This document shows positions 4,780 through 5,456 of a stretch of DNA of 5,456 bases, one piece after another. The notes below the pieces were generated by a model that was not told the DNA's origin, made no database searches, and worked only from the letters and a program-made list of their open reading frames with translations. The stretch's first letter is position 1. The number at the start of each line of letters is the position of its first letter. Source of the stretch: Nitriliruptoraceae bacterium (GTDB taxonomy: Bacteria > Actinomycetota > Nitriliruptoria > Nitriliruptorales > Nitriliruptoraceae); contig SKJO01000127.1 of the NCBI GenBank assembly GCA_007121975.1, forward strand, positions 1 through 5,456, in the 5' to 3' direction. A program made the translations under genes and the position numbers.

Positions 4780-5456
4780 GTGGTCTCGTCGCGGCTGAGG
4801 CCCGCAAGCTCACGAGCGTGGTCACGACCTGGGTCATGACAGGGCTGGGCATGCTGCTCGTCGTGCTCGGGTCGTCGCTGTTCCTCTTCCTCCCTGACCT
4901 CGGCGGAGGTGAGTTCCTGGGCACCGATCCACAGGTCGCCTTCGTCGCCGACCAGGTCGGTGGTGCCAACATCATCGTGGTCATCGTGGCGTTGCTGTCG
5001 ATGACCACGGAGTTCCGGCACGGCACGATCGGTCGCACGCTGCAGATCACGCCGGGGCGTACCCGTCTGCTGGTCGCCAAGCTGATCGGAGGCACGATCT
5101 ACGCGCTGGCGTTCCTGGTGCTGGGTCTGGTCGTCGGAGCGATCCTGCTGGCGATCGCTGCGGCGACGAACAGCGTGGGGCTGGAGATCGGTCCGGAGAC
5201 CCTGACGTCGATGTGGCAGGGCGCGGTGGGCCTCACGCTCACCGCCTGGTTCGGGGTGGCGCTCGGTGCCCTGCTCCGCAGTCAGGTCGTGGCCATCACC
5301 TTGACGCTGGTGTGGAGCTTCGTCGTGGAGCCGGCGTTCGGTGGTCTCTTGCCTGCGGTCGGGAAGTGGCTGCCCTTCAACGCGCTCAACGCGATCTTCG
5401 TCGGCGACGAGGCCGTCGCGGCGATGGGGGAGATGGGACCCGAGATGCTCGAACCG
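4776..5456 (+). CDS. ABC-2 type transporter permease, 3' end outside window
   Basis: This is the membrane half of the exporter powered by the preceding ATPase. The 227 visible residues begin with a short amphipathic stretch (AAEARKLTS, 6-14) as in ABC-2 permeases that act on gene partners of this kind. Hydrophobic segments follow at about 16-40, 64-77, 104-131, 147-167 and 170-193. The loop TTEFRHGTIGRTLQITPGR (77-95) is the conserved cytoplasmic coupling region of this permease group. Between helices one and two lies an external loop of about 25 residues with acidic positions. The frame is open at the right edge. A typical family member has about 240-280 residues and six helices, so one helix is probably missing. 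It overlaps the ATPase gene as ATGA and has a strong ribosome site, so the two are surely one operon. Nothing visible identifies the substrate. Confidence 0.93.
   Translation, partial: MSGLVAAEARKLTSVVTTWVMTGLGMLLVVLGSSLFLFLPDLGGGEFLGTDPQVAFVADQVGGANIIVVIVALLSMTTEFRHGTIGRTLQITPGRTRLLVAKLIGGTIYALAFLVLGLVVGAILLAIAAATNSVGLEIGPETLTSMWQGAVGLTLTAWFGVALGALLRSQVVAITLTLVWSFVVEPAFGGLLPAVGKWLPFNALNAIFVGDEAVAAMGEMGPEMLEP

Noticed and set aside
1..5456. Mobile elements, CRISPR arrays, tRNA or rRNA genes, phage genes
   Set aside because: No transposase or integrase motif, no regularly spaced repeats and no tRNA-like cloverleaf was noticed. Gene content and base composition look uniform across the window.

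Overview
The window is GC-rich, with strong G/C bias at third codon positions, GTG starts and ATGA stop/start overlaps. This suggests a high-GC actinobacterium, but nothing here fixes a genus. It holds seven genes in two divergent blocks that point away from a 106-base gap at 3361-3466. There is no sign of a mobile element, RNA gene or CRISPR array.

Left block, minus strand, read from 3360 down to 1: a 524-residue AspT/YidE/YbjL-type transporter (3360-1786); a PCuAC-type copper chaperone lipoprotein (1671-1201); a SCO1/SenC copper-binding thioredoxin-fold lipoprotein (1204-554); and a caa3-type CtaG membrane protein that runs off the left edge (513-1). The last three form a recognisable set for building the copper centres of cytochrome c oxidase. 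PCuAC is thought to carry periplasmic or extracellular Cu(I), SCO passes copper or reducing equivalents to the CuA site of subunit II, and CtaG-type proteins assist membrane-embedded assembly. The chaperone and SCO genes overlap by four bases, which suggests coupled translation. The transporter is separated from them by 114 bases containing a large inverted repeat, so its membership of the same transcript is open.

Right block, plus strand: a 92-residue membrane protein of unknown function (3467-3745); a 131-base gap with a perfect 10-bp hairpin and a second GC-rich inverted repeat; then an ABC exporter operon made of an ATPase (3877-4779) and an ABC-2 type permease (4776 to the right edge, incomplete), again with an ATGA overlap. 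The substrate cannot be read from the sequence.

The points most worth a second look are the inverted repeat with a nested hairpin upstream of the copper chaperone gene (1702-1760), the perfect hairpin at 3758-3781, the pairing of an AspT-like transporter with copper-delivery genes, and apparent loss of histidines in the CtaG-like protein. No clearly new multi-gene system is visible.
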